Shown here: one piece after another, positions 24,484 to 38,300 of the stretch
Layout: every line of letters starts with the position of its first letter
How positions within the stretch are numbered: position 1 is the first letter of the stretch
Origin: Monarcha castaneiventris obscurior
Lineage: Eukaryota; Chordata; Aves; Passeriformes; Monarchidae
Direction: 5' to 3'
Length of the DNA: 64,000 bases
Assembly (NCBI GenBank): GCA_026261815.1
Contig: JAMPIT010000539.1
Location: 3,550,501 to 3,614,500, forward strand
Translations under genes and position numbers: made by a program
The notes under the pieces: model-generated
Told to the model about the DNA's origin: nothing
Databases searched by the model: none
The model's input: the letters and a program-made list of their open reading frames with translations, nothing else

Positions 24484-25275
24484 TCACAGAATCACAGAAT
24501 CACCAGGCTGGAAGAGACCTTCAAGATCATCGAGTCCAACCCATGTCCGAACACCTCAACTAAACTAAACCATGGCACCGAGTGCCACATCCAATCTCTT
24601 TTTAAACACATCCAGGGATGGTGATTCCACCACCTCCCCGGGTAAACCATTCCAATATTTTATCACTCTTTCTGTAAAAAACTTTTTTCTAATATCCAAC
24701 CTATATTTTCCTTGGCACAACTTAAGGCTGTGTCCTCTTGTTCTGTCAGCTGTTGCCTGGAAAAAGAGACCAACCCCCACCTCACTACAGCCACCTTTCA
24801 AGAAGTTGTAGAGAGTGGTAAGGTCGCCTCTGAGTCTCCTTTTCTCCAGGCTAAACAGCCCCTGCTCCCTCAGACGTTCCTCATAGGGCTTGTGTTCCAA
24901 GCCCTTCACCAGCCTTGTTGCCCTCCTCTGGACACGCTCAAGCGTCTTCACATCCTTCCTGAACTGAGGGGCCCAGAACTGGACACAGCACTCAAGGTGT
25001 GGCCTCACCAGTGCCCAGCACAGGGGAAGGATGACTTCCCTGGTCCTGCTGGCCACACTATTTCTGATACAGGCCAGGATGCCATTGGCCTTTTTGGCCA
25101 CCTGGGCACACTGCTGGCTCATGTTGAGTCAGCTGTTGACCAGCACTCCCAGGTCCCTTTCTGCCTGGGCATTGTCCAGCCACTCTGTCCCCAGCCTGTA
25201 GCGCTGCAGGGGGTTACTGTGGCCAAAATGCAGGACTCGGCACTTGGACTTATTGAACTTCATCTTATTCATTAT
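24484..25275 (-). mobile_element. CR1 LINE, 5'-truncated, with ORF2 C-terminal remnant
   Basis: About 790 bp of the CR1 3' end. On the minus strand, 25122-24565 stays open for 185 codons and encodes the C-terminal end of the CR1 reverse-transcriptase polyprotein ([47 protein letters not shown]). The untranslated 3' end follows, with ATTCTGTGATTCTGTGAT at 24484. Upstream of 25122 the frame is closed by a stop, so the copy is dead, but the intact 3' part suggests moderate age. Confidence 0.92.
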
Positions 25276-25289
25276 CCAAGCCAATGAGT

Positions 25290-26340
25290 CCAGGAAAGCT
25301 TTGATAAACTCTGAATGTGACAGGACACCTGAAGAGAGAAAAGTCTGTGGGGTCTAAAATATCTTCTTAGGCACTCAAGAAACCCCTTCAGCCTCAACAG
25401 AGGGTGGCATCACACAAGTCCTCAGCTGCTGTTGTTTCCACTGGAAAACATTTTTGCCATGACTTTTCCCCCTGGTTTTAGGCTCCTGAAAGGATAGTCA
25501 GGATTTGTTTGGTGATGTGTGGGTGACTTATCACCATCCAGCCTGCTCTGGATGCCCACTTGGATTGCTCAGCTATTCTGAGCTGCCTGCAGTGGTCTGG
25601 GACAGGACTGATGGTCCCATATCTCTGCTGTTCACGTTTCTGTTGAGATGTAAATGCACAGAGTCCTGAAATGAGCCTGAAACATCACGGAACTGGGCTG
25701 GGAAGGAGGAAACTCCTGTACCTCCTCTAGCCCCTAACTCACCCCATGCCACAGGGTGGGGCACTGTCCTCTCACCATAGGTAGGGAAGCCAAGGCAAGA
25801 AAAGTGAAATTACTTGCCCAGGGTCACTCGTCAGAAGGCTCTGCACATTCAAGAAGGTTCAAAAGGAGCAGAGAAGGGCACCTGAGTGAGCTGGTGAATG
25901 GAGGACACACGGTCTAAAAGCGCTGTACAAGAACAGAGCTTGCTCAGCCTTGATAAAGCAAACTGGCAGTGATGTGATTGTTTTTTCTCTATAAATACAC
26001 CTGGAGGCCAAACGCCAGAGAGGGTGGAGGGGAGAAAAACTATTTAAGCTGAAGGACAATAGTGGCACATGAAAACATCCCTATTTATGTCTGAGGAAGT
26101 AAAAGAGCAAGTTATGGGGAGAAGGAAGGCAGAAATGAATGGCCTGAAGGGGAGGCAGAGGAGATCCAGGCAGGGACCAAGCGGGGGCTGCCTCTCCCAG
26201 AGAAGGATTCCAGTAGGATCGATGGCCTGGCAGAGCTCAGGGTCCTCACCCTTCCTGCCTGGCAAGGTGAAATGGAGAGGCAGGATTAGACAGCTTTGGC
26301 ACCAAGTGGGAGAAAGGAGGGGAAGTGATGCCTTTTCCTG
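25290..26340. other. Intergenic, no gene recognised
   Basis: Old, non-repetitive sequence; nothing specific can be supported. Confidence 0.45.
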
Positions 26341-26760
26341 GTCTTAAAATCAAGAATCAAACACGGTTGGAAGGGAAAAAGGGATTTTACCTCAGTATTT
26401 ATTTTAAGGATCCTTAGGTGCACCACGCCCCGGTGGAATGTGTTGAAATGCACCCACAATGCACACCCCCGATAGATTGACATTATAGGTTTTACTAATT
26501 AGCAGATCTATCAAAGATTCCTCAATGAGAGGCTCAAGTGAGGCCCCCTCCCCGAGGAACCTTCCCCTGCATGGTTCTATCTTAGTTTACAAAATGTGCT
26601 CTGGAGAGGACCTTGGTGTCTGGGGCTTCTAAGATGTTGAGTTTCCTATCTTAACAAAATAAGTCTAAGAATGCAGGATAAAAACCACAAAGAATACAAA
26701 AAGCCATAAAAAGGTCTATAAAAGGGGTATGAAAGAAAAGGCAAAAAATCATCATGGCAT
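26340..26760 (-). mobile_element. LTR-like fragment, minus orientation
   Basis: On the minus strand a poly(A) signal at 26403-26398 sits in CCTTAAAATAAATACTGAGG, a context I associate with songbird ERVK-type LTRs. It is preceded by an AT-rich U3-like part. Ends and target-site duplication could not be placed, so both identity and limits are tentative. Confidence 0.35.
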
Positions 26761-29700
26761 CAGAAGCAGGAGTTATGGAGGTGAGGAAGAGATGTTCAGT
26801 CCCAGATCTGAGCAGGGCGTGCAGGGAGCACCGGGGGTGAAGCTGACTGCCCAACTTCTCCTCAGAGAGAGCAGCAGGAAAACAGGGAGAAGCAGATCCT
26901 TCATCCTCTCCTCCCTCCCAGGCTTCCCACACACACTGGCAGGTGCTGGGAAGAGACCTTACATCCCTGGGTTGTGCGTGGACCAGCAAGGGGTACAGAT
27001 CCCTCCCCAAAATGCCACCAGCACAGCAGCACAGCCCTGTGCTCTGCTGTCCTCTTGGCTCAGCAGCAGAGCCAGGCATTGCTTTCTCACCCCCGCTTCC
27101 AGGAGCAAGCTGGGATTTCCATAACCATTAAAAACAAGCCTTTGTTATTAGCCCCGTGAATTATTTATCCTGTCATAATTAATGCAGGAGCGTTAAGGGC
27201 CGTGGCAGAGCTCCCCAGCTCTCCTGGCAGCAAACACTGCTGCAGCCCTGCTCACCACCCGGGCATTAAAAATGCATTGGGGCTGATAAATGGCACCAGC
27301 ACGCTGATCACTGCGAGGCTGTTCAACAAAGTGCCCTGGGCATGGACACTTCCCTCGGGAAGGGCTGTGCTGTGATAAACTGGAGGTGGCTGGGGAGGGA
27401 GGCAGCTCCCAGGGAGCACAGGCTCGTTCCCCTCTTGCAGCTCTTCCCATCCCCAGCTCTCAGCACTGAGCAGAGAAACCTTCCTGGAGGTGGTATCTGA
27501 GCCATGCTCGGGTAAATCACCCCCCTCAGGTTCTGCATTCATGTCTGGCCCGCACTGATTTCAGGTCAGGTTTGGGGAGGATGGACCCCTCCAAGTCCTC
27601 CTCGCTTTTCAGAGCTGCCAGCTGGGCTGCAGGATTCCAGGGACAGTGACCCCTCTCTGCCTGGGCCTCCCAGGACCATGAAGAGAAGGGGTGGACTTCT
27701 CTGCCTTCAGTGGCTTCACAGGTTTTAATCAAATGCCTGCAAAGAAGGAGGGAGATGGGGAGTAGCTTGCCTAATTAATAAAACAAGAGCAAATCAACAG
27801 CTGCTGTGAAGCTGCTGAACTCTTTTGCTCATTGCTCAGACCAGCCCTTAAGAAGCAAAGCAATTGCAGGGTATGAGGCTTTCTCAGTCTCAGCAGGCTT
27901 TTTGGCAGAGAGCTGTGCTGGGAACCTGGGGAGCAGGATCGCATAAGGACAGGGATTACAGGACACCACAGGGACTCTGTAACAAGCTCCCTGCTCGTCA
28001 GATTGGTGAAAAACAAACCAAATCCAGGCTTAGTGCAACAAGTCAAGCTGCCAGGGATCAACACCTGGATGTGTCACTCCTTACCCCACCAAAATCCCGT
28101 CCCATTAACTTCCCTCTGTCAGGCTGGTTCCTCCAGGACACTCTGTACCTCAGCACCCCAATGCTGCCAGTTTTACACCTTCTTCCTTTTCCAAAACTGC
28201 CATTCCTTATGGATTACAGTAGCAGGATCCAGAGAAAAGCTGGTTTCAATTACAGCTAAGTTGATTTAAATCCAGGATATGGGTACAGAGCACATTGATT
28301 TGATCCAGGGACTCTAAGAGCAGCAGTTTTGCAGCCTGGCTCCATCAGATTGCTCCAAGCAGCCTTTCCCTGGCTAGAAAGGATTATTCCAAAACATGCA
28401 ATGAGCTGACTCCACCATGGAGGTCTGAGCTCACTGGCAGGAATGGAGCTGCTCCCATCCCACCACTCAGGGGGTTTAAAGCAAGGAGAGCAAAAAAGAA
28501 GCATTAAAACTTATTGTGTGGGCTAATCCTGGCCCAGCAGTGAAGTGCACTTAAAATGACCCCTCTCTAAGCTTCATGTCTCCCATTTGACGTTTCTCTT
28601 ATTCCAGGATCTTTCTGGCTGCAACATCTATTTCTCTGTCAACAGCCCTCAGTGCATCTCTCTTGCTATCTTTAGGCTGGGTTTATTGATCCCTCGTTCC
28701 TATCTATCCATCTCACCCTTTTGTGCTTATCCCTGCCTGGCACTCGATTTACTGCAGGACACCTGTCCTGGTTTGCAATGTGCAGCTCCTGTCAGCCCCC
28801 TTCTCTCCATGTTTCCCCTTCCCTGGCGAGGAGGGACACGAGGCAGGGAACTGCTGGGCAGCCTGCAGTGCCCACCCAGCTGGGAGAGGAGCAGCCTGGC
28901 ACACAGAGCTGCTTTCTGTCCAGGAGAAACCCCCTTTGGCAGGGCTGGAACACCCCCTCGACTGCTCCTGGGAGGGAGTTAAATATAAACCAGGCAGCAG
29001 CCACCGGAGGTGTGGTGTCGGACCTTCTGCCCTGCAGCTCCTGCTGTGACACACCTTATCTGAGGAGATCAGTCAGAACTCTGTCCTAAAGCTGCCTCTG
29101 AATCCCAAAACCCAGCCATACCCTCGGAGGTAAGGGCATCGTGTCAGCGGCCTCAGTTCTCCGCACTGGCTGCTGGATCACGGCAGAGCAAGGAACAAGG
29201 AAAGGCAGATGAATGGAGGGAAAAAAAATAAAAGGACTGAGAAAAGGGGGAGGGTGAAGGTGTGAAGCTCTGAAGGTGTGCCCTCAAAGCTGCTCTTGTT
29301 TTGTTTCAACCTTTCATGTCTCCAAAGGTGAACTGGGGGAAAAGAGAGGCCAAGAACAAAGCCCTGTCACTTCCCCTGGCTGGTTAACTCATTATCCTTA
29401 ATGCGTGCCATGCTGTGGCAAAGCTGAACAAGGTGAAGGAGAAGGATTTTCTGCCTCAGAGCAGGGAAATAAAGTCCCTCCCCACTCAGCAGACAGCCAC
29501 TTTTCAGAGGGTTTAAGCTGACGGATGGCCAGACTGTCCAGACAGCCCTCCCCAGGGCTGGGCTGAGACCCTCCCAAAGGGAAAATCAGCTTTCCTAAGG
29601 ATGGGTTTATATATATAAATATAAACTATAAAGCACCCTGCCCTCCAGGCAGAGCTAAGCAGGTACACACACACAGAGTGTGGAACCACCTGGAAAACCA

Positions 29701-30715
29701 GCTGAGAGACCAGTGCCCTTTCTGAATGAGACTGAGGCCTCAGAAAACCCCAAGGAACCCCCAAATCCTGAACCCACCAAGGAGTACAACATGAAGCAGC
29801 GATAAAGGCTGAGGGGGGAAAATGGAGCTGCATGAAAATGTGGCCAAGGGAACTGCCAAACCTGACACCTCAGGGCAATGGTTCCTAGAAAAGCTTAGGG
29901 ATTTATCCTGTAGGATATGATCCATGAGGGCACAGCACTGCAGACATGTCCTGAGTCACAACGACCTTGTGCAGCAGAAATCTCAGGGCTGAACCTCATG
30001 GCCCAAAGCAGCTCAGGGGCAGAAAAGCTGCTCTCTCCATTTCTCTGCCTCAACCACCACACTGCCCCTGCTTGGGCAAGCGACACGCAAAGACACTGAT
30101 GCAAAAGCCATTTATTTTTCCTTCTGACAAAGCCACAAAGGAGAGAGATGAGGAAACAGCCACTCGTGGCAGACAGAGACTGAAGAAGATTCATGCCCCC
30201 AGTAAAAACTGTCTCCACATTGTAGTCCCAGCAATTCAAATGGAAATTGTTTTTACAGAAAAAGGACAATAACAGTGAAGCTGCAAGGCCACAGCCTTAT
30301 TTAAGAAGCCCTGTTGGGTTCTTGGGAAGATCAGGAAAAAGGGATGGGATGCTCTGGCTCTGGGTACTCCAGTGTAAGACCGCAGTCCAGGGCTTCAAAA
30401 CCACTGGTTCCAATTACTCCCGTGCTCTCTGTAAGCTGGTGGCCTTTGAAGGTGATTCCAGGAGCTTCCCCACAGCCCTGCTTGGTGCTCTCTGATGGCT
30501 CCCAGGCAGGAAAACTGGGGCCAGGATGGGTGATGGTGCCTGGGCTCAATTCCTGTCCTGCAGGGATGCTCCAGCCAGGCTTCAGCGGGCTGCACAGTAA
30601 TGGCACTCACCAGATCTGTGCTCTCATGTCTCTTGTCCAGCAGCAGCACAGGGTGAGAGGAGCCAGATCTGGCTGACTCTGTGCAGACCCTCCTCCTCCT
30701 TTGTCAGCCAGAGCT
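26760..30715. other. Intergenic, no gene recognised
   Basis: 27110-27210 is a compact AT-rich block (TTATTAGCC, CATAATTAATGC) that could be a conserved element. Elsewhere only short chance open frames are seen. Confidence 0.45.
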
Positions 30716-30718
30716 CAG

Positions 30719-30786
30719 CTTTTATTTTATTTTATTTTATTTTATTTTATTTTATTTTATTTTATTTTATTTTATTTTATTTTATT
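30719..30786. repeat. (TTTTA)n microsatellite
   Basis: About 13 tandem pentanucleotides, nearly perfect. Confidence 0.95.
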
Positions 30787-31321
30787 GCACTTTTGCCACT
30801 CTAAGCATGTTGGCCCCTCCAGTGTTGTCGTGTGCTGGAGTGGAAGAGCTGCACAGCCTCAGGACACGAGTCTCACTTTCCCAGACACATCTCACCCTCA
30901 GAAATGGTCCCAGCAGCTCTTCCCTCTCCTGCTGTCCGAGCCCCTGCTGTGTTAAATGTTGTCATAAGTCACCTGCAGCTTTCCTGTACAAGGGCAGCTC
31001 CCACAGGGTGGGGAAATCCTTCCAGGACTTCCCAGAAGTGTCAGCTCTTGTCTGACCCAACTGCTGCAGCAGCCAGCAGCTGAAACAACCTAAAACCTCA
31101 CCCGTGCAGAGCCAGGGGCACAGAAATGTGGCTTAAAAGAGGCCCCAGGAGAAAGCCGGAATGAGAACAGGAACAGAGGAAGGAAGCACGGACACTTTCC
31201 CCTCCAGCACGCTGTGGTTGCAGGGGTTTCTCAGGCTGATTTGTTTGGTTTAAAAGCTGCTCACAGCTGGTTTGTGACCACCAGGAGAGCAGGGGACAGC
31301 CTTGGGGACAGGATGTTTTAG

Positions 31322-31695
31322 GGGGGAAGGGAAGGGAAGGGAAGGGAAGGGAAGGGAAGGGAAGGGAAGGGAAGGGAAGGGAAGGGAAGGGAAGGGAAGG
31401 GAAGGGAAGGGAAGGGAAGGGAAGGGAAGGGAAGGGAAGGGAAGGGAAGGGAAGGGAAGGGAAGGGAAGGGAAGGGAAGGGAAGGGAAGGGAAGGGAAGG
31501 GAAGGGAAGGGAAGGGAAGGGAAGGGAAGGGAAGGGAAGGGAAGGGAAGGGAAGGGAAGGAAAGGAAAGGAAAGGAAAGGAAAGGAAAGGAAAGGAAAGG
31601 AAAGGAAAGGAAAGGAAAGGAAAGGAAAGGAAAGGAAAGGAAAGGAAAGGAAAGGAAAGGAAAGGAAAGGAAAGGAAAGGAAAGGAGAGGAAAGG
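31322..31695. repeat. (GGGAA)n then (GGAAA)n purine microsatellite
   Basis: About 48 copies of GGGAA run to 31560, where the array changes abruptly to about 26 copies of GGAAA. Both halves are nearly perfect. The tract is purely purine on the plus strand. Confidence 0.97.
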
Positions 31696-31699
31696 TTAC

Positions 31700-34600
31700 T
31701 CAGCCTTATCAGCCTCATCAAATGTTCACCTGGTAACTCCTCTGAACTTACAGAGAACACCAGCAGCATCAATACAATTCTTTTGCTGCATGGCAAAGTC
31801 ACGAGCTGCCATGGCAGAGGGCAGTGCAGAACATGCTGTGCTGGAGCCACAGGGCGAGTCCAGTGGGTCAGTGCACAGAACTCCATCAGCAGCTGGGGGG
31901 TCACTGGAGCATCCCCAGTCCAGGCCAGAGCTGGGTTTGGAGGTGGCAGCTGAGAAATTTGCTGGGCTCAGGAGACAACAGCTGTGCTGGTGAGCAGGTA
32001 GGAAACACCCCAGCCTGAGGTCTGCCAGCAGCTGAGCCTCCCCATCCTCCTGCTCCACACCATGGCTGGAGAAGGGAGAAGGAGTAACAGCCAGCTACTC
32101 CATGCAAACAGGTCTGTCAGTCTGAGCTCTCCCAGAGCACTCCCTGTGCCTGACAGAAAGCAATCAAGCCCAGGCCAGCTTACAGGGAACCTTTGCCATT
32201 GCTTTGCAGTAGAAAGATTTCCATAAACTGCTGGTTTGGTTGTTTTTTTTTTTTCATGAGACATTTTGTCTCAATTTGTCTTTCCCTAAAGGTCATTCTT
32301 ACAGACAGCAGCCCACTGGTGCCCATCAGTCAGAGGCTCTGACAAGCCAGAGGATCTGTCAGACCACATTTTGCCTCCCAGCTACATCCAAGGTTTCGCA
32401 TTCAACACTTTTAATTCCCCTAATGGGGTTTTCCCTTCAAGGCTAGCACACTACCAGAAACCAGCACAAGGCAGAGCTTGGCACAGGAGTTAAAATCCAT
32501 GTCACTGCCAGGGAAATGCAGGTAGGCACAGCAGGAAGGCTCCAAGCAGACACTAGCCAGGTAAGAGGGCACAGAACAGTCCCAAATTTAGGAGCATCCA
32601 GATAAGGGTGAGATACCCAGGGATCACAGCAGCCTGGGGAGGCTGGAGTCAGACCCTCTGGGAAAGCATCAGGAGGTGGCAGGGCTCTGTGTCACTGTCT
32701 CTGCGTCACCTGCTGGCTGCAGAGCTGGCAGGAGAGCCTGGTCACAGGGTGTGGGGCCCTCCTCCAGCACAGAACGGTGAAGAAACTCCACAAGAAACTC
32801 GTTCTGCTCCTGCCAGTCCTTTTGGAGGGCAGCACCCGAGCAGGGACTGCAGCTGGATGACCCAGACGAAAAACCAGGCATGTGGCAGCATCAGCTCCGA
32901 GAGGAGCCGTGTCAGCACTCAGAATTTAGAGAAATCATTTACACTTCCCTTTTGCTGAGGTGCTGGAAGGCAGCATGGGCTGAGCCTGGGCTCACCTCAG
33001 CCCAGACTGATCTCACTGGGATGTGAGGAGTGGCTCTGGGATACCTCAGGACAGTGACCTGGAGCTGGGGCCAGAGACTGGGTAGGAGGGAGAAGGGAGT
33101 GCCAGGGAGCAAAGAAGGCTCACTGTGGAGTTTAGGCCCAGAGAGTTGTTCATAATCATGACATAAATAAATGATTTAAAAGCTGAGGTAGGGCGAACCC
33201 CCTAAGGCCCCAGAATAAGCTGCAGAGGCAGCATTACGAGCCTGAGTCTCATCTTAAAGATGTGGGCACAGATGAAGTGAGACCCCAACCCCCACATCTC
33301 AGGAATGGCAGTGCAAACTCCAGAGCTGAGCAGAACCCCCCTCAGGGGTAACAGGAGCTGTCCCATGGATGTGCAAGGGAACAGATTTAGCCAAGTCAGA
33401 TGCCCCATGAACTCACAGACAAGTGAGTTCACAAGCTGAGCATGAGGCCTGCGGGAAAACAGATAAAACCAGCCCCAAGAGGAGGAGGAAACCCCCACAG
33501 TGCTCCTGGCAAAGAGTTGAGGAGGGCGATGGCTCTTTGCCCCCACTGCCTGGACCCCAAAGCACTTGGGAGAGCCCAGCACCAGGGGCACAGGGGAAAT
33601 CCTGGCTCTGACTTGTAGCTCCAAGTGCAGCACTGCTGATGGCATTTGTTAGGTATTGATTGCACAATCAATAGGCTGCCAGCGTTAGTAGCATTTTAAC
33701 TGGGCTGATAATAACAACAACTGCTCATTGCAGTTTTGGTTATGCTGTGAAAACTTTTAATTAGACAAACAATACATTTTGTGCTCGGCATCAGGAGGTG
33801 TCTTTGGCTTTTGGGCGATAACACCCCCCAGCTGGGCCAACACATCTCTGTCCTGCCCTGTCCCCCAGGGGGGATGAGTTCAGGGTATCTGACTGCAAGG
33901 CAAAGCTCAGCCCCACACCAAGCTGCTGCAGGGTCCATCCCTGTCTGCTTCACCTCCTGCAGCCTTCCCCAGGCCGCTTCTGGGGACAGATAGATGGGAC
34001 AGGCACCATCCTGAAGATTGGCACGAACCTGACAGTCCCCCAAATTGTGCCCCAGTGTGGGGCTGCTCAGCCCTGGCAAAGCCCCTCTGTGTGCCCATGC
34101 CAGCTGTACTTTCTCAGTCCAGAGAGTTTTCCCACCGTGAAGGGAGGATACAGAGGAGCTCGGCCACCTGGCACTGAGCTGGTTAGCCCCAGGTCCCCCA
34201 TCTCAAATAGAGACATTGTCCAGCTCCCCCAGCAACCCAAATAAGGCAGGCATTTCTCCATCTCCTCTGAGCCCCTGTCCCAGTGACTGGCAGCATCTCA
34301 GGGCTTCCAGGGGCAAGAAACAGCCTGTGCTCACAGCCCACCCAAGGTAACAGCTCACCACAGCATGCTCACTTTTAATTTGCTTGTCCAAGCAATAAAG
34401 CAGAAATGAGATATGGCAGCTAATTAAAAGTATCGATTCATGTGGCATTCAAAACCACCCGGACCAAGTCAGGGCGGGGAAGGAGGGATGAAGAGGCTGG
34501 AAGAGAACAGAGGACGGCAAGACTGCAGTGCTGCAATCGGGTGTATCCTTGCTCCCTGTCATTTCTCACGCGGGGAAGACTCCTCTGCTCTTAACAGCCC

Positions 34601-35090
34601 TCTCCTACAAGGCACCATCCCTAAGACACTGGGTCTTTTCTTTACCAGAGAGATCTCCAAGATTCCCATTGCCTCAGCTCCGTGTGAACCCTCGTTTGAC
34701 ATGCCCCATGTATTTTTAAGGCTGGCTGGCAGCAGGCAGACAACCACCCTGAAATGGGGAGGGGGGGGGGAACACAGCCAGGATGTGTTTCTGCAGCGAG
34801 GCTCTCAAAGGTCACCGCTTGCAGAACCCTCTGACCTTCACATCAGCGGAGCCAACGCACGGGAGATGTTTGTCTTTGTGACTCAGGTACGTGCAGGGCT
34901 CACAGGGTGCCTGGGGCCAGCAAATCCAGACAGCTTCCAGCTCACCTGCTCTGCACACCGTTGCACAAGATGGTTCTTAAAACCACAGTCAGTGTCTGTG
35001 GCTCCCATGGGAAGGGGAGTGGGAAAGATGAGGGCCATCAGCAGGGTCTGCTGCGAGCAGGTGTCTCTTAGCAGAGAGTTGATGGCAATG
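31700..35090. other. Intergenic, no gene recognised
   Basis: GC-moderate sequence with a short G-run near 34757-34770 and a T-run at 32245-32255. No recognisable exon. Confidence 0.45.
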
Positions 35091-35099
35091 GATTCCAGG

Positions 35100-35325
35100 T
35101 GAGAGGAGGTTTAGATTAGCTGGTAGCAAGAAATTCTTTCTCTGACGGTGGTGAGGCGCTGGCACCAGAGAAGCTGTGGATGCCCCATCCCTGGAAGTGC
35201 TCAAATCCAGGCTGGATGGAGCTCTGAGCAACCTGGTCTAAGGGAAGGTGTCCCTGTATACACCAGCAGGGTTGGAGCAAGATAATCTCTAAGGTCCCTT
35301 CCAGGCCATTCTATGATTCTATGAA
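35100..35325 (+). mobile_element. CR1 LINE 3' fragment
   Basis: It ends with the diagnostic octamer-type tail ATTCTATGATTCTATGA. Upstream it has the usual CR1 sequence, including aagaaattctttctctga and ggaagtgctcaaatccaggc. It is 5'-truncated, and is the only CR1 copy here in plus orientation. Confidence 0.9.
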
Positions 35326-35329
35326 GAGG

Positions 35330-38300
35330 AAGATGCTCATGACAAGACAGGAGTTGGGGTTGCCTGGGCTGGGCCAGTGTGGGTCTGTCTGGAGGGGAAG
35401 GTGGCTGCTGAATCCTCACTCCCCACAAGGGTAAAAAGTTTGCATCTCAAGAGATGAGCCAAGTGAGCAGCATCCTGACAGTGCTGTGCCAGAGACAGAG
35501 CTGGGAACAGACTCAGAAGCATCCACAGCCACGCGTGAGGTAAGAACCTGTCGCTCTCCTGCTGTGCATTACCCATCCCATCATCTCCCCACCCCTCTGT
35601 GTTGCACAGCTACCGACAGCTGCCCTCGTGGGATCATAAAAGAGCCAGAAACTCACTGAAAGCTTGCTCCTGGTCCCTCTGACCTCACACAGCAAGCAGA
35701 TGCCACCATGGCCTGGAGCACGAAGGGAGCAGAGTCCCCAAGTGAATCATCCCCGTCCGAGGGCTCAGAAGCAAAGAGGAACCTGCAGGAAAGGACTTCT
35801 GCTCTGAATACGCTCCAAAATCTTCTCAGAGAAGTGACAAAGTACCTTCTCATTTTAAAAACTGCCCTGGCAGCCTCCTCAGCGAGGTTTGCACCCACAT
35901 CGTGGGCACGGAGCCTGGGGGATCTCCATCCTCTGCCTGGGGTGTTATCAGGACCTCCTCTGAGCTCTGTGGGGACTGCAGGCATAGCTTAGCCTCCTTC
36001 TGCTCTGCTGCCTCTCCTGTTTTCCCCAGCCAGCAGCCTGCCCCACCCGAGCCATGTCAGACCATCCTGCCCTGCCAACCACCTGGGCAGCTCTTCCCAG
36101 AGCACAGGCAGGCACAGAGAGGGCCAGTGGCCACTTCACAGCCCCCCTGCCGCCATCCCACACCACACCTGGGGATCACAGCACTGGAGGAGATCAAATA
36201 CCCCGCTACAACTGCAGGTAACCCATCCATCCAGGCAGGCAGAGGGATTCACTCCCTGTGACAGACTTTATCTGGCTCCAAGAAGGATAAACCTAAATCC
36301 TCTACTGTATTTTCCCTCCACTCTCTAGTCTAGAAGATGTAATGTGACGTGTGGCCAAGACCAAAAGGCAACGTTTAGGAACACTCAGGGCTGGGCTGAG
36401 GAGGGCACCAGGGAGAGCCCCATGATGGGACAAGGAAGCCTTCACCCTCAGAAGCCCAAACTGGTGGGTCAGGGGGAAAAGGCATCCCAGCATCTTCTGT
36501 CCATCCCTCCAAGGGAGGTGGTTGAGATGGCTTCACCTCCTGCTCACCCATCACCCTGAGCTGCTGTCATGGCAACACACGCTTGGATTCAGGGAGGAAT
36601 GGGTACTTCTGCTTGTTTACTCAAGCAGGAGGCAGCATCCTGGCATTTTGAGCGGGAGAGGAGGGGAGAGAGCCAGCAGTCAGCATGGCAGCTCACAGAC
36701 AGGCTGAGCTGGACCTGCACGAGGGGCAGGGCTGCAGCCTCCTGCCACCCACAAGAGGGGTGCAGCATTCACCCCCTTGGGCTCTGCTGCTCATGGCTGG
36801 GAGATGTGCTCGTGGTGGGGATGGTGACAGTCCCCACACCACATGGAGATGGGGTAATAGAGGGATTCAGCTGCACAGGACCAAACTGGGACATGCTGGG
36901 CGCTCAGCACCAACCTTCCCCTCCAAAGGGGGGACCACACCTCAGAAAGGCCCTCTAGCACTCGCCAGGAGCTGCACAGAAAACACCAACCCAGCACCAC
37001 CAACCCGCTCTGGCAGTGGCTCCTGTACAGGGGGGTCCTGGCTGCCCTCCCCAGGCATTTCCCAAGAGCAGCCCCAGGACACAGCACGTCCAGCATCACC
37101 CCTGGGCCATGAGAACAAGCTGAGCACAGAGCCTTTCCTCTGGAACCTCGCTCCTACCTGCAGGAGAAGCAGGCAGCGCCTTGATTTCAGAGCTGCTGAG
37201 TCCAAAGGAGCCCGAGCAAGATATTTCCCCCTCCAGGAAACAACTGCATGGGAGGCTGGTGACCTTCTACACCACCTCCACATGCCAGCCTCTGGAGAAC
37301 GGGTGGAATCTCACTTGCAACAGCCCTCTGCATTCAATGCCTGACTCCTGGGATAGCAGCACCAGCACCAGCAGCAGTCCTGGTTCCCCTGGGTGCTGAG
37401 GAGGAGGAGCTGGGGGAGGAAAAGCTGTCTAGGGAGCTCTAAAAGAGGCCCATGCTGGAGAGCTTGGAGTTGCCTCCAAACTTTCCTGATTTTCAAGAGA
37501 TTTGGGTCCAGCCAGCCCACAGGAGAGACACAGTGTGGTCAGGAGGACAGAGCAAGGCTGGAGCTTGCCCCTGCACTTCACACCACTCCCCTGGCACACA
37601 GATCTCCTCACCAGGTTGAGCCTGCTGCGCTTCAGGCTTCATGCCAGACCCTGGGCTCAGAGCCAGGCCTTCTCTGCAATCCCTAAAACCACTGGTCCAA
37701 ACTCACACGAACCCTGTTTGCAGCCTGCTGACCTAACTCAGCTCTGGAGAACGGCTGAAGCCAGATGGTCTCCTGTGCTGCAGCCTCCAGCCCTGCTGTC
37801 CACAGCCTAAGCAGAGGTTATTTTGGGGCTCACGCACTACCACCAAAATGGCCTCTTCATGGACACCTTAAGAAAAACAAGAAGCAGGCAGCTGGGAGGC
37901 AGCAGTTATCACCATTGTGTCCTGGCAGGCTCTCTCCATTTCCCCCAGCTGTGAAATGGGCACTTGCACTTCCCAGAGGTCGATGAGAGAGCTTTTTCTG
38001 GGTCTCATCCAGTGACAATCATTTCATTCCTGGAAGCGATGCTCACAGGGGAGGGAAACCCAGCATGACATGACACAGTTATGGTTGATTCACCTGAGCA
38101 TCCCAGTCCTTTTCCTGCAGCTCTGGTAAAGCAGGCAAGGTCTGAGGGTGCATCCTTTGATGTCAGAAAACATCTGCTGCAGATGTCAGGGGGCTTCCCT
38201 GGTCCGATGGGCGGCTGCCTGGCAAAGTACATGTTTCCCCCTGTCATGACCTCTCCCAAAGTCAATATATTTGCTCCATATTTGATGTCTCCCATCCACA

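Noticed and set aside
31098..31904. 268-codon minus frame of FPSLP/FPFLS repeats
   Set aside because: Pentanucleotide repeat translation.
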